From assembly GCF_030408375.1 (NCBI RefSeq), contig NZ_CP046530.1:868001-932000 (forward strand): a stretch of 64,000 bases of DNA, in the 5' to 3' direction. Shown here in pieces: positions 52,708 through 61,789 of this stretch. The notes below the pieces were generated by a model that was not told the origin of the DNA, searched no databases, and was given only the letters and a program-made list of their open reading frames with translations. This stretch comes from Corynebacterium afermentans subsp. lipophilum. GTDB taxonomy: Bacteria > Actinomycetota > Actinomycetes > Mycobacteriales > Mycobacteriaceae. Both the position numbers and the translations under genes were made by a program. Within the stretch, counting starts at the first letter, position 1. Each line of letters starts with the position of its first letter.

Positions 52708-54768
52708 ATGAGCATTTCCGAAAACGCCACCGGCGGCGAGAATGGGCCGGACATGAATGAGTCGGAAAATCAGAACAACCCGCAGGATGTCGCGGCCGAG
52801 ATCGTTGAGGCCGTAGTAGAGGACACCAGGGATGCGGGGGTTTCTGAGGAGACCGGCGCCGCGGACACCGTGGCCATTGAAAACGACAATGATGTGCTGA
52901 AGCTTAACGACGAGCCTTCGGCCGAACCCGCCGCCGAGCCCAAGAAGCTCGAGAACGGCTTCGAAACCCTCGGCCTGCCCGACCAGGTCATCGAGGCGGT
53001 CAAGCGCGTCGGCTTTGAGCAGCCGTCGCCGATCCAGGCGCAGACCATCCCGCTGCTTATGGACGGCCGCGACGTGGTCGGCCTCGCGCAGACGGGTACC
53101 GGCAAGACCGCGGCGTTCGCGCTGCCGGTGCTGTCCCAGATCGACCCGGAGAAGCGCTACCCGCAGGCGCTGGTGCTCGCGCCGACGCGTGAGCTGGCGC
53201 TGCAGGTCTCCGACTCCTTCCAGAGCTTCGCCGACCACATCGGCGGCGTGAGCATCCTGCCGATCTACGGCGGCCAGGCCTACGGCATCCAGCTGTCCGG
53301 GCTGCGCCGCGGCGCCCAGGTCATCGTGGGCACCCCGGGACGAGTCATCGACCACTTGGAGAAGGGGTCACTGGACATCTCCAACCTGGACTTCCTCGTT
53401 CTGGACGAGGCCGACGAGATGCTCAACATGGGCTTCCAGGAAGACGTCGAGCGCATCCTGGAAGACACCCCGGACTCCAAGCAGGTGGCGCTGTTCTCGG
53501 CGACGATGCCGAACGCGATCCGCCGCATCTCCCGCGACTACTTGAACGACCCGGAAGAGGTCACCGTCAAGTCGGAGACGCGCACCAACACCAACATCAC
53601 GCAGCGCTACCTGTTCACGGCGCACCGCAACAAGCTCGACGCAATCACCCGCATCCTCGAGGTGACCGAGTTCGAGGCGATGATCGTGTTCGTGCGCACC
53701 AAGAATGAGACCGAGGAGCTGGCTGAAAAACTGCGCGCCCGCGGGTTCTCCGCCGCCGCCATCAACGGCGACATCGCCCAGCAGCAGCGCGAGCGCACCG
53801 TGGACCAGCTGCGCGACGGACGCCTGGACATCCTCGTGGCCACCGACGTCGCCGCCCGCGGCCTGGACGTCGAGCGCATCTCGCACGTGCTCAACTACGA
53901 CATCCCCAACGACACGGAGTCCTACGTCCACCGCATCGGCCGCACCGGGCGTGCGGGGCGTTCCGGCGAGGCGATTCTGTTTGTCACCCCGCGCGAGCGC
54001 CGTATGCTGCGCTCCATCGAGCGCGTGACCAACGCGACCATCGAAGAGATGGACCTGCCCACCGTGGATGAGGTCAACGAGTCGCGCAAGGCCAAGTTCA
54101 TGGACTCCATCACCGAGTCGCTCGAAGCCACCGACCTGCAGATCTTCAAGACCATGGTGCGCGAGTACTCCGCCGCGAACAACGTGCCTATGGACGACAT
54201 CGCCGCCGCCCTGGCCACCCAGGCCCTGGCCGGCGACGAGTTCCTGATGAAGGAGCCGCCGCGCGACAAGCGCGACCGACGCGACCGCGACCGCTTCGAC
54301 CGCGACGACCGCCGCGGGCGCGGACGCGACCGCTTCGACCGCGACGATCGCGGGGATCGGGGCCGCGGCCGCCGCTTCGACGACAGCGGCAACTTCGACA
54401 CCTACCGCCTGGACGTGGGCAAGCGCCAGCACGTCCGCCCGGGTGCGATCGTCGGTGCGCTGGCCAACGAGGGCGGGCTGAACTCCAAGGACTTCGGCCG
54501 CATCACCATCGGCGGCGACTTCACCCTGGTGGAGTTGCCGAAGAACCTGGACCAGGCCGTGCTGGACCGCCTGGTGGACACCCGCATCTCCGGCCAGCTG
54601 ATCAACATCCAGCGCGACCACGGCGCACCCCCGCGTGATCGCGGCGGGCGTGGCCGCGGCCGCGGCGGCCGGGGAGGCTACCGCGGCGGGCGCGGACGCG
54701 ACGACCGTGGCGGTTACCGCGGCGGACGTGGCCGTGGCCGCGACGACAGAGGCGGCCGCTGGGATTAA
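52708..54768 (+). CDS. deaD: DEAD-box RNA helicase (DeaD/CsdA type)
   Basis: 686 aa. Acidic N-terminal 70 residues; helicase core with AQTGTGKTAAF, PTRELALQ, TPGRVIDHL, DEADEML, SAT, ARGLDVERISHVLNYD and HRIGRTGRAGR; a DbpA-like RNA-binding domain near DVGKRQHVRPGAIVGALANEGGL; and Arg/Asp- and RGG-rich tails. It unwinds structured RNA in ribosome assembly or cold response. Start taken at ATG 52708 since TACGCT precedes it by nine bases; ATG 52687 is an alternative adding 7 residues. Confidence 0.94.
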   Translation: MSISENATGGENGPDMNESENQNNPQDVAAEIVEAVVEDTRDAGVSEETGAADTVAIENDNDVLKLNDEPSAEPAAEPKKLENGFETLGLPDQVIEAVKRVGFEQPSPIQAQTIPLLMDGRDVVGLAQTGTGKTAAFALPVLSQIDPEKRYPQALVLAPTRELALQVSDSFQSFADHIGGVSILPIYGGQAYGIQLSGLRRGAQVIVGTPGRVIDHLEKGSLDISNLDFLVLDEADEMLNMGFQEDVERILEDTPDSKQVALFSATMPNAIRRISRDYLNDPEEVTVKSETRTNTNITQRYLFTAHRNKLDAITRILEVTEFEAMIVFVRTKNETEELAEKLRARGFSAAAINGDIAQQQRERTVDQLRDGRLDILVATDVAARGLDVERISHVLNYDIPNDTESYVHRIGRTGRAGRSGEAILFVTPRERRMLRSIERVTNATIEEMDLPTVDEVNESRKAKFMDSITESLEATDLQIFKTMVREYSAANNVPMDDIAAALATQALAGDEFLMKEPPRDKRDRRDRDRFDRDDRRGRGRDRFDRDDRGDRGRGRRFDDSGNFDTYRLDVGKRQHVRPGAIVGALANEGGLNSKDFGRITIGGDFTLVELPKNLDQAVLDRLVDTRISGQLINIQRDHGAPPRDRGGRGRGRGGRGGYRGGRGRDDRGGYRGGRGRGRDDRGGRWD
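54287..54347 (+). repeat. Direct repeat in deaD coding the RD-rich segment
   Basis: A 22-base word is repeated exactly at 54287-54308 and 54326-54347 (39-base period, 13 codons), coding DRFDRDDR units. Such in-frame repeats can expand or contract. Confidence 0.75.
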
Positions 54769-54811
54769 CCCCCAGGGGGCGTGGCTTGGCGGTGGTGCTA
54801 GGTTAATGCGC

Positions 54812-55588
54812 ATGTCCTCCCAGCGCACGCACCGTATTTCCCGAGCACTTCTGACAGCGGCCGTCGCGCTGGGGATGCAAGCCGCACCCGCCGACGCGCA
54901 GCAGCGCGTGGAACAAGGCGCGCCCGTGCTTGTCGACGGCACCGGCACCTGCACCATCGGCTTCAACGAGCCCGCCCGCCATCGCAGCCTCGTGGCCGCG
55001 CACTGCGGAGCCGAAGGCACCCGAGTCAACGCAGGCGGGGCCACCGGCACGCTGTTTCGCTCCAAGGCCTACGACGGCCACCTGAGCAACGACTGGGCCG
55101 CCATCCAATGGGACCCGGGCGTGGACGTCGGCGGCAACCGGTTCTCCGGCGACGCGTGGGTCCACGCTGGTGACGTGCGCCTCGGCGAGACCGTCTGCTA
55201 CTTCTCCCGCACCCGCAGCGCGCAGACCTGCGGGCGCTTCTCTGGCTCCGCCGATGGCACCTTCTTCGCCGCAGCGCCGCTGAGCCATCCCGGCGACTCC
55301 GGCGGGCCGATGTGGGTCCCCGGCCGCGGCTTCGTCGGCGTGGTCTCCAGCATGTGGACCTCCAACCCGCTTCCGTTTTTGCGCGGCGGGGACTACGTCA
55401 TCGGCATCGCGCCCCACGACGGCCCCGCCGTCCCCGAAGCCCGCCTCGTCGGTGTGTGGGGGCAAAACGCGCTGTTCCCCGGGCTGACCGGGCCGGTGGC
55501 GGAGGTGCTGAGGAAGGCGGTGGACGGCGTCTTCCGCGTGGTTGCCGGACTGGGCCTCGGCGGCACCCCCGCGCTGCGGTACACGTAG
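54812..55588 (+). CDS. Secreted trypsin-like serine protease
   Basis: 258 aa. Signal peptide ending near APADAQQ, catalytic His in LVAAHCG, Asp in SNDWAAIQW, Ser in HPGDSGGPMW: a complete S1 triad. Cysteines flanking suggest disulfides. Probably released or wall-associated. TAGGTT seven bases before ATG 54812 selects that start over ATG 54806. Followed by a large hairpin. Confidence 0.86.
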   Translation: MSSQRTHRISRALLTAAVALGMQAAPADAQQRVEQGAPVLVDGTGTCTIGFNEPARHRSLVAAHCGAEGTRVNAGGATGTLFRSKAYDGHLSNDWAAIQWDPGVDVGGNRFSGDAWVHAGDVRLGETVCYFSRTRSAQTCGRFSGSADGTFFAAAPLSHPGDSGGPMWVPGRGFVGVVSSMWTSNPLPFLRGGDYVIGIAPHDGPAVPEARLVGVWGQNALFPGLTGPVAEVLRKAVDGVFRVVAGLGLGGTPALRYT

Positions 55589-55630
55589 CGGGCAGGACCA
55601 CACCACCCCCAGATCACCTCAGACGCACAA

Positions 55631-55695
55631 ACCCTGGGATCCAAAGCCTGGGATCGTGCCGATTTTGGCCATTCCCAGGCTTTGGATCCCAGGGT
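55631..55695. terminator. Long perfect inverted repeat after the protease gene
   Basis: Arms 55631-55653 and 55673-55695 are a perfect 23-bp inverted repeat around a 19-base loop, extended by five more pairs after one mismatch. Much longer than a normal terminator stem and without a T-run. Confidence 0.65.
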
Positions 55696-55751
55696 CTGTG
55701 CGGGGGTGCCATCCAGGATCCCGGGCGCGGGCCGGAACTAGCCCAGCTAGA

Positions 55752-55794
55752 AAGGCCCAGCTATTCGCCGAAAAATCGGGAATAGCTGGGCCTT
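55752..55794. repeat. Intergenic hairpin element B
   Basis: A perfect 15-bp inverted repeat (55752-55766 with 55780-55794) continues into CCGA-AAAA-TCGG, giving a 19-bp stem with one bulged G and an AAAA loop. Outer partial copies of GCCCAGCTA and TAGCTGG flank it. The core GCCGAAAAATCGGGAATAGC matches element A's core, while the arms differ. Confidence 0.65.
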
Positions 55795-55827
55795 GGTAGC
55801 TGGATCTAGCGGGAACCCCCGCGCTCC

Positions 55828-56310
55828 TTACGCCGGGGTGGGCAGGAACATCAGGATCAGGGTGAGCATCCACAGCAGGTTGAAGATGCCGGCGCCGGCG
55901 GTTGCCTTCGCCTTGGACTTTTCAAAGTTTTCGGTCACATCGGACGGGTCGGCGTCGGCGGCCGGCAGTGCGCCGAGGGTGCCCATCATCTTGCGCTGCT
56001 GCGGGATGACCATGGCCAGCAGGATGGCCCAGGCGATCACGGAGAGCACGATGGCAGTGTGGAACCAGTAGTTGGACTTGTATGCCTCCCAGTCGAAAGC
56101 GAGCACGGCGGCGCCGAGCAGCGGTACGAGCAGGGAGAGCATGCCGTAGGTCTTGGTGATGCGGTAGAGCACTGACGCGCGGCCGGTGGCCTCCTCGCCG
56201 CCGGCGCGGGATTCCGCGGCCTGGCGCGGGAACATGGAAGTCGACACAACAACGGGGCCGAGCAGCAGGATGGCTGCGGCAACGTGCAGGAAGATGAGGA
56301 ATGTAGTCAT
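55828..56310 (-). CDS. DUF2269-like membrane protein
   Basis: 160 aa with four helices; starts MTTFLIFLHVAAAILLLGPVVVSTSMFPRQA, with the N-terminal His and proline pattern of the DUF2269 / integral membrane family. Function unknown. TAAGGT eight bases before the ATG can serve as a -10. It lies downstream of the secreted nuclease gene, separated by 33 bases. Confidence 0.8.
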   Translation of the reverse strand: MTTFLIFLHVAAAILLLGPVVVSTSMFPRQAAESRAGGEEATGRASVLYRITKTYGMLSLLVPLLGAAVLAFDWEAYKSNYWFHTAIVLSVIAWAILLAMVIPQQRKMMGTLGALPAADADPSDVTENFEKSKAKATAGAGIFNLLWMLTLILMFLPTPA

Positions 56311-56343
56311 GGGGCAACACCTTACGGCATGGTTGGAAAATCC

Positions 56344-56943
56344 TCACAGCTCACTGCGCGAGAGCAGCCCGGCGACGCCGGAGCATGCGCGCCGCACGGC
56401 CCGCAGGTCAGCTTGGGGCAGCGGCAGAGCATAGTGCTTTGCGACGTCCACCATCCGGCGCCCATACGCACAGCGCGAGCGTCTATCCGTGGGCATCCAT
56501 TCGGACGGGAGTTTGTCGCCTTTGGCCTGGTTAGCCGCGGAAGACACGGCGACGAGGTTGCGCGGGTCGTTGTAGTAGCGCTCCCGCGTGGCGTCGTCCC
56601 AGCGGTGGGCGCCTAGGTCCCACGCGGCGGAGACGGGCAGGATGTGGTCGATTTCCACATCGTGCGGCAGAAGAAAATCCCCGGTGTAGGGGTCTACAAC
56701 TCGGGGACCATCCCACTGCGGCCAGGGCTGGGCGCAATCGGCGTCAAATGCGGCAGCCATCACCGTGGCGCGGGTGTCGCAGCCGCGGGCGCCGGCGGCC
56801 CAGCCGGGGCCGAACTCGGCTCTGTCGTAGCCGAGGATGGTGGTGCGGTGGGGCACCGTTGGGACGTCGATAGGCAATTGCCCCGTGGGAAACGGCACCA
56901 CCAGAACAGTGAGGGCGGACAGGATAAGAAGGTATCGGCGCAT
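56344..56943 (-). CDS. Secreted HNH nuclease (DUF1524/GmrSD-like)
   Basis: 199 aa. N-terminal signal-type helix MRRYLLILSALTVLVVPF, then the HNH core VEIDHILPVSAAWDLGA and N-DPRNLVAVSSAANQAKGD of the DUF1524 family. Secreted actinobacterial nucleases of this type degrade external DNA. It begins six bases after the putP stop with AAGAAGG as ribosome-binding site, so it is cotranscribed with the proline carrier. Confidence 0.84.
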   Translation of the reverse strand: MRRYLLILSALTVLVVPFPTGQLPIDVPTVPHRTTILGYDRAEFGPGWAAGARGCDTRATVMAAAFDADCAQPWPQWDGPRVVDPYTGDFLLPHDVEIDHILPVSAAWDLGAHRWDDATRERYYNDPRNLVAVSSAANQAKGDKLPSEWMPTDRRSRCAYGRRMVDVAKHYALPLPQADLRAVRRACSGVAGLLSRSEL

Positions 56944-56949
56944 ACCTTC

Positions 56950-58518
56950 TTAGACTGCGGTGGAGCCTCCGCGGTTCCGCAGCGCTGCGGAGAAGTCCTC
57001 GTCCGGGTGGGAGAGGGCGTAGTCGGTGGCGGCTGCGGCGGTGTCGAACTCTTCTGCCACACCCTCCTTCGGGCGGGTGGCCAGGGAGACGATGACCATG
57101 GCCAGGGTGGCCAGGATGACGCCCGGGACGATCTCGTAGATGATGCCGGACAGCGCGTCCACGGAGCCCCAGACAAACGAGGTCACGGCGCCGACGATCA
57201 TGCCGGCGATCGCGCCCTGGGAGGTGAGGCGCTTCCAGTACAGCGACGCCACCACCACGGGTCCGAACGCGGAGCCGAAGCCGGCCCACGCGAAGCCGAC
57301 GAGGCCGAGGATGGTGTCGGACGGGTTCAGCGCCAGCAGCATGCCAATCAGGGCCACGCCGATGACCATGGCGCGGGAGAGCACGAGCAGGGTGGTGTTG
57401 TTCGGGTTCTTCTTGAAGATGCGGTAGATGTCCTCGATGAGCGCCGACGAGGTGACCAGCAGCTGGGAGGACATGGTGGACATGATCGCGGCGAGCACGG
57501 CGGTGAGCACGATGCCGGCGATCAGCGGGTGGAACATGATGCGCGCCAGGTCCAGGAAGACGGTCTCGTAACCGGACTGGTCGGTCACGGACGCGGACTT
57601 CTGGCCGAAGTAGACCGTTGCCACCATCGCGGTGAAGATGCCGCCGAGGTAGCAGATGGCCACCCAGATGGTGCCGGTGCGGCGGGCTGCCTTCGCCTCA
57701 GACGGGGAGCGCAGCGCCATGAAACGGGTGATGATGTGGGGCTGGCCGAAGTAGCCCAGACCCCAGGCGATGTTGCCGATGATGGTGCCCGCGGACACGC
57801 CGGCGACGACGTTGAAGTAGTTCGGGTTGCCGTCTTCCCAGGGGCCGTAGGGGTTGGAGGTGGCCCAGGAGAAGATGTCGGACGGGTTGTCCAAGGACAT
57901 CAGCGCCATGATGGGCACGGTGATCAGGGCGAGGAACATCAGGCCGCCCTGCACCACGTCGGTGTAGCTCACGGCGAGGAAGCCGCCGATGAAGGTGTAG
58001 AGCACCGTGATGGAGCCGACGATGAGCACGCCGTGAATGTATTCGCCGCCGAAGGTGGATTCGTAGTAGCGGCCGCCGGAGACCATGCCGGAGGAGACGT
58101 AGAAGGTGAAGAAGAAGATGATGATCACGGCGGAGGTGAAGCGCAGCACGCGCGAGGTGTCGTGCGTGCGGTTCTCGAAGAAGCTGGGCAGCGTGATCGA
58201 GTTCTTGGCCACTTCGGTGTAGCCGCGCAGCCTCGGCGCGATCCACTTCCAGTTGGCCCAGGTGCCGATGAACAGGCCGATGACGATCCACAGCTCACTC
58301 ATACCGGCGACGAACAGGGCGCCGGGCAGGCCCATGAGCAGCCAGCCGGACATGTCCGAGGCGCCTGCGGAAATACCGGCGACGAGTGGGCCGAGGCCGC
58401 GGTCGCCGAGGACGTAGTCGTCGTATTTTGTTGTCTTGCGCCACGAGTAGAACCCGATGGCGACCATCACCCCGAAATACAGGACGATGGCAAGCACTAG
58501 CCAGAAACTATCGGACAT
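56950..58518 (-). CDS. putP: Sodium/proline symporter
   Basis: 522 aa, solute:sodium symporter family with 13 helices. Motifs: YVLGDRGLGPLVAGISAGASDMSGWLLMGLPGA (sodium and proline binding residues), GYFGQPHIITRFMA, and STMSSQLLVTSSALIEDIY. Imports proline with Na+. The ATG at 58518 has AAGGGAG at five bases; the longer open frame upstream is not supported. Confidence 0.93.
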   Translation of the reverse strand: MSDSFWLVLAIVLYFGVMVAIGFYSWRKTTKYDDYVLGDRGLGPLVAGISAGASDMSGWLLMGLPGALFVAGMSELWIVIGLFIGTWANWKWIAPRLRGYTEVAKNSITLPSFFENRTHDTSRVLRFTSAVIIIFFFTFYVSSGMVSGGRYYESTFGGEYIHGVLIVGSITVLYTFIGGFLAVSYTDVVQGGLMFLALITVPIMALMSLDNPSDIFSWATSNPYGPWEDGNPNYFNVVAGVSAGTIIGNIAWGLGYFGQPHIITRFMALRSPSEAKAARRTGTIWVAICYLGGIFTAMVATVYFGQKSASVTDQSGYETVFLDLARIMFHPLIAGIVLTAVLAAIMSTMSSQLLVTSSALIEDIYRIFKKNPNNTTLLVLSRAMVIGVALIGMLLALNPSDTILGLVGFAWAGFGSAFGPVVVASLYWKRLTSQGAIAGMIVGAVTSFVWGSVDALSGIIYEIVPGVILATLAMVIVSLATRPKEGVAEEFDTAAAATDYALSHPDEDFSAALRNRGGSTAV

Positions 58519-58684
58519 GTGCACTCCCTTGCGTCTTTGTAGATGTCGGTCACAGTTCCGCAACACTGTAACGCATCCTTTCGCCATTCTGTCCTGATCT
58601 GCAAAATTTGCTGAGTGGGCGCTGAAGAAATGCGTTCGAACGCTCGGCGCGGGCGATGTCGGTGTCGGTGGTATAAGGGTGGGT
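58519..58684. promoter_or_regulatory. putP / SNF2 helicase divergent promoter region
   Basis: 166-base gap. The plus strand carries TATAAG (58672-58677) seven bases before the helicase ATG. An inverted CGTTCGAACG palindrome (58633-58642) lies centrally and could be an operator. Nothing else stands out. Confidence 0.45.
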
Positions 58685-61600
58685 ATGCCTGAATACCTTC
58701 TCCATGGCCTGTGGCTCCCCGAGTCCGGGCTTTCGGTGTGGGTTGAGCGCGTACAGGGCCACCGGATTGTGACCATGGATGACGTGCCGCCCGGCACGTT
58801 TCCGCCGATCGTGCATTCGCTTTTGGACGGCCAAAGGTTCCACCACTTCCATACCCTCATCCTGCAAACCCCGAAGGGCCGCCACGTCCGCTTGAAAGCG
58901 CCGTTGGCTCAGTTTGCGCCCGAGGACGCGGTGCGCTTTTTGGACAGCCTGTCGCACCTGGACGAGGAGTCGCCGGCGGCCACGCCTGCCCAGCGCGAGG
59001 CGGTGGCGCCGGACATGTACTGGATCCTGCGCATGTATAGGGGCCTGACCCAGTTCGTGCGCGCGGGACGCGTGAGCATCAACGTGCCGTACCACGACGG
59101 ACTGTGGTACGCGCAGTGGCAGCTGGGCACCGGTTTAGAGGAGCGCAGCTGGCTGGCGGAGATGATCGCCGCCTCGCCGGGCGTGCTCACGGTGAACAAC
59201 GCGAACTTGAGCGAGGATTGTGCGCAGACGTTCACGCACTGGATCGCGTCGGCACGCTTGCAGGGCGCGGCGGCGAAGGCGCCGACCAGGCCGTACCCGT
59301 GGCACGATTTTGTGAAGTCGCTGCTCTACAGCATGCCGTTGCGCCGCGGCGGGGCGGTGCTGGCCCGGCAGATAGGGGATTGGAACGGCACGATCACGGC
59401 GGTGAACCTGCAGCTGGTGTTCATCGTGGAGTCGCCGAGCGAGGCGGAGGAGTCGGGCCCGGACACGCTGTGGCCGGTGCGTGTGCAGGTGCGCTCGAGC
59501 TCGGATTCGCCGCGGCCAGTGCGGCTGGGGGATTACGACTCGAATACGGCGGACGTGTTGCGCGGTCAGCTCGACCATGCAATCGAGTTGACCTCGCTGG
59601 TGGATCCGGCGAAGTACGGCCGGTTCCGTTCCGCGGTGGACCACGGCTTCGACCCGAACGCGGGCGACTGGGACCTGTATTTGAACGGCGACGAAATTGT
59701 GAAGTTCGTCCGCGAGAGCGCGTCGTACCTTCGGGCGAACGGCTTCGTGGTGCTTTTGCCTCGCGCGTGGGCGACTGCGGAGACGGCCTCGAAGCTGAAA
59801 GTCAGCGAGCACCAGGACCCGCACGATTCCTCCACCGTGACCATGATGGGCTTCGACACCCTGGTCAAGTACGACTGGCGGCTGTCCGTCGGCGGCGTGG
59901 AGCTTTCGGACGAAGAGATGGCGCAGCTGGTCAAATCCAAGTCCGGCCTGATCAAGCTCCGCGGCGAGTGGGTCCTGGCGGATAGCCGCGAGGTGGCCAA
60001 GACCGCGAAGTACCTGGAGAAGCTGCACGACACCTCCCTGGAAACCGCCATGAGTGAGGCGGAGGCCGCCATCAAGCGCGCCCGAATCGCCCAGGCCGCC
60101 GGCTCCGATGACGCTGAGGAGCTGCAGCGCATCGCCGATGAGGCGCAGGCGGAGTACGAGCGGCTCAAGGCCGCCGAGGGCGAGGGCGTGGTCTCCGCCG
60201 CGGAGCTGCGCCAGCTCGCGCTGGAGGCGGGCGCGGACAGCCCGATCGAGTTCACCGGCTCGCGCTGGTTTACCTCGCTGGTCGGCGGCACGGACCGCCC
60301 GGCGCCGGAGCGGGTGGACATCCCCGACACCGTCAACGCCGAGCTGCGCGAGTACCAGCGCCGCGGCGTGGACTGGCTGTACTTTATGTCCCGCAACAAC
60401 TTGGGGGCGGTGCTTGCGGACGACATGGGCCTGGGCAAGACCCTGCAAATGCTCACCCTGCTCGCGGTGGAACAGGCGGAGGGCACGCGGCGCGGCCCGT
60501 CGCTGATCGTCGCCCCGACGTCGGTGGTGAACAACTGGGCGCGCGAGGCGGCCCGCTTCGTGCCGGGCATGCGCGTGCGCGTCCACCACGGCGCGGGCAG
60601 GCTCAAGGGCGACGATCTGTTTGAGGCAGCCGACAACTCCGACATCGTCATCACGTCCTACGGCACCGCCGCGCGCGACGCCAAGGATCTGGCGGCGGTG
60701 CAGTGGGATCACGTGGTGTTGGACGAGGCGCAGGCGATCAAGAACGCGGGCACGCAGTCGTCGAAAAGCGTCCGTGCGATTCCCGCACGCCACCGCATCG
60801 CCCTGACCGGCACGCCGATTGAAAACAAGCTCTTTGAGCTGCGCAGCATCCTGGATTTTGTCAACCCGGGCATGCTGGGATCGCAGAGTTTCTTCCGCAA
60901 CCACTTCGCCAAAGCCATCGAGTCGCGCAGGGATCCTGAGCTAGCGGACGAGATGGGGGAGCGGCTGCAGCGCCTCACCGCGCCGTTTATCCTGCGCCGC
61001 CTGAAAACGGACACGGCGATCATTTCGGACCTGCCGGACAAGGCCGAGCACGTCATCGCCGTGGACATGACCCCGGAGCAAGCCGCGCTGTACAAGGCGC
61101 TGGTGGACAGCACGCAGGCAGAGCTTCAGGAGCGCAAGGGCATGGCACGCAAGGGGCTCGTGCTGGCCACGATCACCCGCATCAAGCAGGTGTGCAACCA
61201 CCCGGCGCACTTTCTTGGCGACGGCTCCGCGGTCACCGACAAAGGCCACCACCGCTCCGGCAAGGTGGAAAAACTCATGGAGCTTCTGGAGGAAGCCGCC
61301 GCGTCCGAGCAGCGTGTGCTGATTTTCACGCAGTACAAGGCGTTCGGCGACATCTTGAAGCCCTACCTTTCGGAGCGCCTGGGCGAGGACGTGCCGTTCC
61401 TCCACGGCGGCGTGGGCAAATCCGCGCGCGACGCGATGGTGGAGCGCTTCCAGCAGCCGGACGGGCCCCGCGCGATGATCCTCAGCCTGAAGGCCGGCGG
61501 CACCGGTTTGAACTTGACCGCGGCATCCATGGTCATCCACTTGGACCGCTGGTGGAACCCGGCGGTGGAAAACCAGGCCACGGACCGCGCGTTCCGCATC

Positions 61601-61789
61601 GGGCAGGAGAAGAACGTCACGGTGTACAAGATCATCACCCGCGGCACGATGGAGGAGTCCATCCAGGACATTCTGGACGGCAAGACCCAGCTCGCCGGCG
61701 CCGTTGTGGGCCAGGGCGAGGGCTGGATCACCGAGCTGGGCACCGAGGAGCTCGCCCAATTGATCAGCTACAGGGGGCAAAATGACTGA
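58685..61789 (+). CDS. SNF2-family helicase/ATPase
   Basis: 1034 aa. An N-terminal region of about 550 residues of the bacterial SNF2-associated type, then the Swi2/Snf2 motor: LADDMGLGKTLQ, DEAQAIKN, LTGTPIENKLFELRS, FTQYKAFGDIL and DRAFRIGQEKNVTVYKIITRGTMEESI. Comparable to mycobacterial HelZ. Moves along double-stranded nucleic acid, likely for repair or transcription recycling. Overlaps the SWIM gene by 8 bases, replacing the fusion with SWIM found in other bacteria. Confidence 0.92.
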   Translation: MPEYLLHGLWLPESGLSVWVERVQGHRIVTMDDVPPGTFPPIVHSLLDGQRFHHFHTLILQTPKGRHVRLKAPLAQFAPEDAVRFLDSLSHLDEESPAATPAQREAVAPDMYWILRMYRGLTQFVRAGRVSINVPYHDGLWYAQWQLGTGLEERSWLAEMIAASPGVLTVNNANLSEDCAQTFTHWIASARLQGAAAKAPTRPYPWHDFVKSLLYSMPLRRGGAVLARQIGDWNGTITAVNLQLVFIVESPSEAEESGPDTLWPVRVQVRSSSDSPRPVRLGDYDSNTADVLRGQLDHAIELTSLVDPAKYGRFRSAVDHGFDPNAGDWDLYLNGDEIVKFVRESASYLRANGFVVLLPRAWATAETASKLKVSEHQDPHDSSTVTMMGFDTLVKYDWRLSVGGVELSDEEMAQLVKSKSGLIKLRGEWVLADSREVAKTAKYLEKLHDTSLETAMSEAEAAIKRARIAQAAGSDDAEELQRIADEAQAEYERLKAAEGEGVVSAAELRQLALEAGADSPIEFTGSRWFTSLVGGTDRPAPERVDIPDTVNAELREYQRRGVDWLYFMSRNNLGAVLADDMGLGKTLQMLTLLAVEQAEGTRRGPSLIVAPTSVVNNWAREAARFVPGMRVRVHHGAGRLKGDDLFEAADNSDIVITSYGTAARDAKDLAAVQWDHVVLDEAQAIKNAGTQSSKSVRAIPARHRIALTGTPIENKLFELRSILDFVNPGMLGSQSFFRNHFAKAIESRRDPELADEMGERLQRLTAPFILRRLKTDTAIISDLPDKAEHVIAVDMTPEQAALYKALVDSTQAELQERKGMARKGLVLATITRIKQVCNHPAHFLGDGSAVTDKGHHRSGKVEKLMELLEEAAASEQRVLIFTQYKAFGDILKPYLSERLGEDVPFLHGGVGKSARDAMVERFQQPDGPRAMILSLKAGGTGLNLTAASMVIHLDRWWNPAVENQATDRAFRIGQEKNVTVYKIITRGTMEESIQDILDGKTQLAGAVVGQGEGWITELGTEELAQLISYRGQND

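Noticed and set aside
56644-58500. 618-codon plus-strand open frame opposite putP
   Set aside because: Antisense shadow; putP on the minus strand has full family motifs and a ribosome-binding site.
58519-58860. N-terminal extension of putP to 58860
   Set aside because: The extension overlaps the divergent helicase gene, and its residues are not membrane-like; the ATG at 58518 has a good ribosome-binding site.
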